NCBI GenBank assembly: GCA_030386875.1
Contig: CM059577.1
Span: 21,215,038 to 21,279,037, forward strand
From: Morinoia aosen
Taxonomy: Eukaryota > Arthropoda > Malacostraca > Amphipoda > Talitridae
DNA: 64,000 nucleotides
Direction: 5' to 3'
Part shown: positions 59,127 through 64,000 of the stretch, in pieces
Position numbering within the stretch: the stretch's first letter is position 1
How the letters are laid out: each line of letters opens with the position of its first letter
Notes under the pieces: model-generated
What the model was told of the DNA's origin: nothing
Database searches by the model: none
Seen by the model: the letters and a program-made list of their open reading frames with translations, nothing else
Program-made: the position numbers and the translations under genes

Positions 59127-60479
59127 GTGAGCTGGCTTGGCTCGAAATGAGCAACTGCCTTTAAATTCGTTAACTGTGGCGTGTTAAAGGGAAGTTCAAA
59201 ATTTAATTCAAATTAAAGTCAACTTTAGATATTATTTATCAATTATTTTTTAAAATAACGAACATTGAATAGAACGGGCCTTCATTTAATTTTCATTGAA
59301 CATTTATGAAAATTGAGTTTGCGACCGATGGTCTTTCAGCAGCATTATGAAAATACCCTGAGGGACCACCGGTAGTCGCGTCGCAGCCACAGTGTTAAAA
59401 GTTCATACCGTCGCTCTGTGAGGTTGATGATCTGTTATAAAACGGGTTTCTCCTCCGTGGGTGAGGTGGAAATATTTTTCGCAGAGTGTGCATATCAGTT
59501 CAAAAATTGAGATTGAGATAAGTGAAATAGGAATTTTTTCTGAACTTCTTTTATACCAGAAAAAGACCATTTATCGCTCAAGCAACCGCTGCTCTTATAT
59601 GTTGTGGTAAGTGTGATTCAATGGTAGGTGGGATTGGTCTCCATACCAGGGTCTTCGAAGCTTTATCTTTTTCAATGATAATTTAATTTTACGTCTCGCC
59701 GAAATGCTCTCTATAAATTCGAAGGCACTTTTCACTCCGACATGATAGGTAATTTTTGATGGAAAGGAGTCCCCGATACTCTTCAGTTTGATGCTGCGAG
59801 GGCTATTAATCGAATAATTGTTAATAGATTTTTCCATGATGCATGCAGCGCGTGACGTTAAAACCAAACATCGAGAATGAACGAAGTAACACAGTCAAAA
59901 CAGCACGTCGTTACCTTGTTTTGGATAGATGTTCGAGTGCTCGAACGCAGTCTTTGGACGCGTCGTGATTGTATTTCTTTCACTTACGTGTTCGTGTCTC
60001 AATTTTCATCTATTTCGCAACGTGTTTCGATGGTTACTGCGTTTTTTCAGGCCTACTACATGCTTCCTCAATGAATCAGCTTCAATTTTCATGATGACTG
60101 AAAAACTAGAAACTTCACCCTCAAAGCTTTCTGGACTCGTACACCATTTAAGCACGCTAATGAACAACTATCAAGATTAAACTCGTCTCTCAAAACCAGC
60201 AATCATATCATGGACGGCGATGAACTTGATGATCTTCTTGACAATAATCTTAGTATTCCCACGGAATACCATTTGCGGATCATTTTAATTTTTCTTAAAG
60301 ACTGGGCTTCACGATGAAGTCGAGATCTTGGAAACAAGCTTATCAATCTCTTAACATAATTTTTTCAACACCTCTTTATACACAGAAAATAAACAGTGTA
60401 TAAGACCATGTTATCATGACCCTGGACCCCAAAATAAATACCATAGAAGTGACAGACGAAGTAAGAAATCCCCGTATGC
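59127..60479. other. Intron sequence after the fourth fucosyltransferase exon
   Basis: Begins GTGAGC. No exon recognised. The last few hundred bases may be the decayed endonuclease part of the following LINE. Confidence 0.4.
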
Positions 60480-62140
60480 TGAATTTCGCGCATTATTATG
60501 CTAAGGTAAAACGAAAATGTATTCTAAACTAACCACGAGCAAAGTTCAAGTAAATGAAGCGGAAGTTCTGCAAGTTGACTTCGAAGATTTAAAGAGGAAC
60601 AGAAACGCTCAAGAATGCTTCACGATTCTAACGAAAAAAAATCCTACTGTTTTAAAGTATCATGTCCTAACAAGGCGATTCAAACTGACTAATAACTCTC
60701 TCTCTCTCTGGTTCGATCATGAGATTAGACACCTCATAAACGCCGACAAACAATCGTACAGAAAACTAAAAATGTACCAAACAGTTTTCTATCGCCTGGA
60801 GCACATTCATGTCAGCAGCGCCCTCAACTATTCGGATGATCAAACACACAAAGGTAACTAAATAAATTGCAGTTGTAGTATAAGCTAAACCAGACCGAAA
60901 AATCTTCTACTAGTATTTTAGTGAGAGACGACTCAAAAAAGGTACGATTGAACCATCGATCGAAGTTGACTGCTAAGCCCGAACAATGAGGGTCAATCTT
61001 GATATTCATGTCACCTCAGTGTTTCAATAGGGAAGATTTAACTGAAATTCCACAATTTCAAGCCATGAACATCCTGCTGACTATACAAAACGAAAAAATA
61101 TCGGTGGAAAACGTGCGAAAAGAGCTCGTTCTCTTGAACCCATATAAATTAACCGGATCTAACGGCTTGGTTCCCTGTGTACTTAAAGGGTAAATCTCAA
61201 TCCAATTTTAAAAAAAGGAAACTAACATGTACTCAATAAATATTGTCTGATCAACTTGTCATCTGTCATTATTTAAATGATGGAAAGATTACTCAAAATC
61301 CTAATAACAAAATTTTCCTACGGCCAACATTTGATTGCAGACATTAGCACGGGGTTCCAGTTAAAATGCATCGGTCTCACAAACATTTATGACTTTTTTT
61401 AGAGAAAGTAACCGAATCATAGGCAGTACGAAAGCCATAGACTACACATCTTTTCCCTCAGAAAAATTTCAATGAAATTGTCTTCAATAGACACACGGTC
61501 ACAGTGAAAGCCCATGGTATTCAGGGAAACGACTCTCTTTGGATACGTTCATCAAGTAAGACAAAATTACTGTTCATGCAGACTTAAATGTCTTTTCTAA
61601 AGGACCGAAACCTCGAAAGAGGGCTTTTCTCTTGAAAAATGATCAATAATGTACTTTGTACGTATCAGCTAATACTTCCTAGACACCATGAATGATTCAC
61701 CATTTGAAGCAGTAGACCAATCAAAAGATCATGCCATCATTATCACCAAAGATTTAAAACATACCAAACATGTGTAAAAAAGGGTTAAGATTACGAGCAT
61801 TATTTTCGATACGTAGCAAGAAACATTTGTTACAAGTCAATAAAGATTATACTACTCTACAAAGCACTAGTCCGACCACCTCTAGAATACGCAATGCAAC
61901 TCTGATAGCCTACCCTTGGTAAGATAACCGTGAATTGGAGATGTTTCCGCGTGAAGTAACGAAAATTATTCCTGAACTTCGTAACCTCAGCTATGAGCGA
62001 CTCCTACAACTGACTTAACTCCTTGAACAAAGAAAATTGCAAAGTCTATTCACTGTGCAACATCAAAAAAGTTGACAAGATCTGTGGTCATTTTAATGTG
62101 CAAAATGACATTGGAAATCTATTCCTGACGTTCTTTTTGT
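60480..62140 (+). pseudogene. Heavily decayed LINE (CR1/Jockey-type)
   Basis: Scattered but collinear LINE landmarks: linker WFDHEIRHLINADKQSYRKL (~60710); ENVRKELVLLNPYKLTGSNG then LVPCVLK (~61100-61190), the start of the RT; MERLLKILITKFSYGQHLIA then DISTGF and LTNIYDFF (~61278-61400); and LLYKALVRPPLEYAMQLW (~61850), the segment after the active site. Stops and frameshifts are frequent, and the catalytic Asp-Asp region is not readable. It is older than the LINE at 57-59 kb and in the opposite orientation, lying in the downstream intron of the fucosyltransferase gene. Confidence 0.6.
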
Positions 62141-62889
62141 TGAATTAGGCATGGTTTTTGCAAAACTGCCACTGTAGAGAATTTCATCAAAAAGAATGCA
62201 GAAATGAATTTCCCATGACATTTTGGAGATAAAATGGCCATTGATCTCATGTACATATTTGAAAATTGCACAGATTTTTTATTTTTTTTATGTATTTAAT
62301 TGAATTTATCTCTTAATACATAATACTTCAAAACTTGTGTTAAATATACCTCTTTTTTTCAGAGCTTGTTTGTTTTCAATAATGATTGAAAGACAGTGCA
62401 AAAATAATCCAAACTGATAATGCTGTAAAAGTGTATATACGGGGAATTAACATTTGCTAAAAAAAAGCGCAGCATGACACGCTATATTGTACAAGGCGTA
62501 ATTTGATTGTGACATAGAAGACCAGGAAAAGTGATGAGCTCCTCACTTGAGTTGCCTTACATGTGTGTGAAGACATTGAACGACTGGTATGCTGGAAAAT
62601 ATTTGCACATGAAGGTTGGTGGGCAAATGATTTTTCTTGAGCAGAAAGATCACTCTAATAACTGCTATTCCTGTTAGCAACACTTTAGAGGCTATACTTC
62701 AGCAAAGGAATTAGGAATTACCTAAAGGAATTACCTAAATTAGTCAATTTCATTTTCATCCCCTAAATATGTCAATTTCGTATTAATTTAACCTCAATTA
62801 GGTATCATGTCAGTAAACCTCAACTTGATGCTAGTTCAACCTGAATCTATACAAATGTATAACAGATGTGCTTGTAAACATTTGTGACA
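62141..62889. other. Non-coding stretch
   Basis: AT-rich, nothing recognised. Confidence 0.35.
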
Positions 62890-63660
62890 GCTGTGTGTGA
62901 ACTTTTGAAACAACGCAATCAGCAATTTTTTACCTCCCAATGTTACTGTGAATTTTTTCTCTTCTTAACCACTTAAGTATTATTACGCGTAAACCATATT
63001 AGCTGATTATATCATTGTCGTTGTAACCTTCTTATAATCTGATAATCGCTTCTGCCCTCCACTGCCATCGTACAACCATATTAACTGATTATATCATTGT
63101 CGTTGTAATCTTCTTATAATCTGATCATATCATTGTCGTTGTAATCTTCTTATAATCTGATTATATCATTGTCATTATAATCTATCAGCAATTTTTCACT
63201 TACCAATATTACTGTGAATTCTTCCTTATTTACCACTACAGTTATTATTACGCGTAAACCATATTAGCTGATTGTATCATTGTCATCATAATCTTTAAAA
63301 CTTATTCCCTCTTGTATGTGAACTTATGAAAACGCCCTCAGCAATCTGTTTGCACCAATGTAGTGATATCGAACTCCAATATTATAACAAATAAATAATT
63401 GATGTGTGTGTAAACATCTATGACATCTGTGTGTCACATTTTGTAACATCGCAATTGGTAATTTTTCACCAACCAATGTTACTGTGAATTCTTCTTTATT
63501 TACCACTACAGTTATTATTACGCGTAAACCATATTAGCTGATTGTATCATTGCCGTCATAATCTTTAGAAACTTATTACCTGTTGTATGTGAACTTGTGA
63601 AAACGCCCTTAGCAATCTGTTTGCACCAATGTTGTGATATTGAACTCCATTATCACTCGC
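62890..63660. repeat. ~268-bp tandem repeat (~2.9 copies) with an inner ~37-bp repeat
   Basis: ACTGTGAATT followed by TATTATTACGCGTAAACCAT recurs at 62945, 63211 and 63481 (spacings 266 and 270). In the first copy, ATATCATTGTCGTTGTAAT with CTTCTTATAATCTGAT is repeated several times. The block ends ~170 bp before the LINE start at 63830 and could be its 5' UTR monomers. Confidence 0.85.
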
Positions 63661-63829
63661 TCATGGACTGAGTTTGTGTGTACTCACGAAATCGCGCTAG
63701 ATTTTTCTTTTTTACTCTATTCTCTCTTACTTAATAAGCTACTTTTTAGACTGGAATATCCCTTTAAGCTTGACTCTGTATTTCGTTTTAAGCTCTATAG
63801 TACCTAATTCTTACTTTTACTTATTTTAA

Positions 63830-64000
63830 ATGACTGATCACCCTGAGATATTTGAGAAAATCGATCCAGATTTCAATCATTTGAACAGAATATATCCAAA
63901 CCTAAACGACTCTCAAGAGTGTAGGTATACTAATATATCAGAATTCAACGAAACTATACGAATAACTGACCGAGATTTCTCACTCCTGTGTTGGAATTGT
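63830..64000 (+). CDS. 5' start of a LINE ORF (endonuclease-RT protein), cut by window end
   Basis: ATG at 63830 opens a frame without stops for 57 codons to the window end. The last residues DRDFSLLCWNC match the beginning of the apurinic-like endonuclease domain of LINE ORF2 proteins, where the pattern FSILHLNIRSL or similar is usual. It is preceded by a short leader and the 268-bp repeats. It may be a younger, possibly full-length, copy related to the LINEs at 57-62 kb. The assignment rests on a short N-terminal match. Confidence 0.45.
   Translation, partial: MTDHPEIFEKIDPDFNHLNRIYPNLNDSQECRYTNISEFNETIRITDRDFSLLCWNC

Noticed and set aside
1..64000. tRNA, rRNA, snRNA or riboswitch genes
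   Set aside because: No cloverleaf-like box pairs, rRNA cores or known structured RNAs seen on reading, apart from the hammerhead-like motif.

Overview
This window is invertebrate (metazoan) nuclear DNA. The host genes are cut by GT-AG introns, coding density is very low, and most of the sequence is transposon remains and minisatellites. The protein families (a MACPF-domain gene, a kelch-repeat gene, a GT10 alpha-1,3-fucosyltransferase) and the mobile elements (Penelope-like, LINE, Tc1/mariner, hAT, Harbinger-like, foldback) fit many invertebrates. The transposase relics at 40.4 and 43.1 kb resemble types common in arthropods, but the phylum cannot be fixed from this sequence.

Host genes. 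(1) 1-1299 (+): one exon of a MACPF-domain gene with a Cys-rich tail. Its frame is broken twice, so it is a pseudogene or carries sequence errors. (2) 8859-9694 (+): the last exon of a kelch-repeat gene, with a poly(A) signal at 9882. (3) 53032-59126 (+): four exons of a GT10 fucosyltransferase whose intron phases all agree. Its third visible intron is about 5 kb and holds an antisense LINE that ends within about 100 bp of the next exon. The C-terminal exons lie beyond the window.

Mobile elements. 1991-6639 is a 4.65 kb foldback element. Its inverted ends carry 42-bp tandem repeats and its arms mirror a decayed HTH transposase. 12996-14599 is the 3' part of a Tc1-like element whose last codons and stop have been amplified into a 1.27 kb, 19-bp array. 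16606-19522 is a head-to-head inverted pair of 5'-truncated Penelope-like elements (RT plus GIY-YIG). The arms are almost identical, with a hammerhead-like motif at each outer end and a 12-bp target-site duplication. 25451-27624 is a Harbinger-like element with a decayed hAT element inside it. 43.4-46.9 kb holds two more Tc1-like copies and other transposase relics. 56.7-62.1 kb holds two decayed LINEs. At 63830 a third LINE ORF starts and runs off the window, preceded by ~268-bp tandem repeats.

Tandem arrays. About fifteen families with units of 15-45 bp, plus a ~57-bp and a ~268-bp repeat, cover roughly 13-14 kb, about a fifth of the window. The largest are at 13.1-14.3, 28.4-30.0, 32.7-36.5 and 48.3-51.7 kb. 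They read open over long distances in several frames on both strands. These readings are treated here as repeat artefacts, not genes.

No tRNA, rRNA, CRISPR array or bacterial-type operon was seen. The genes do not form a functional cluster. The region reads as repeat-rich DNA in which three unrelated host genes are embedded. Everything here was judged by eye, and family assignments rest on recognised motifs rather than database searches.
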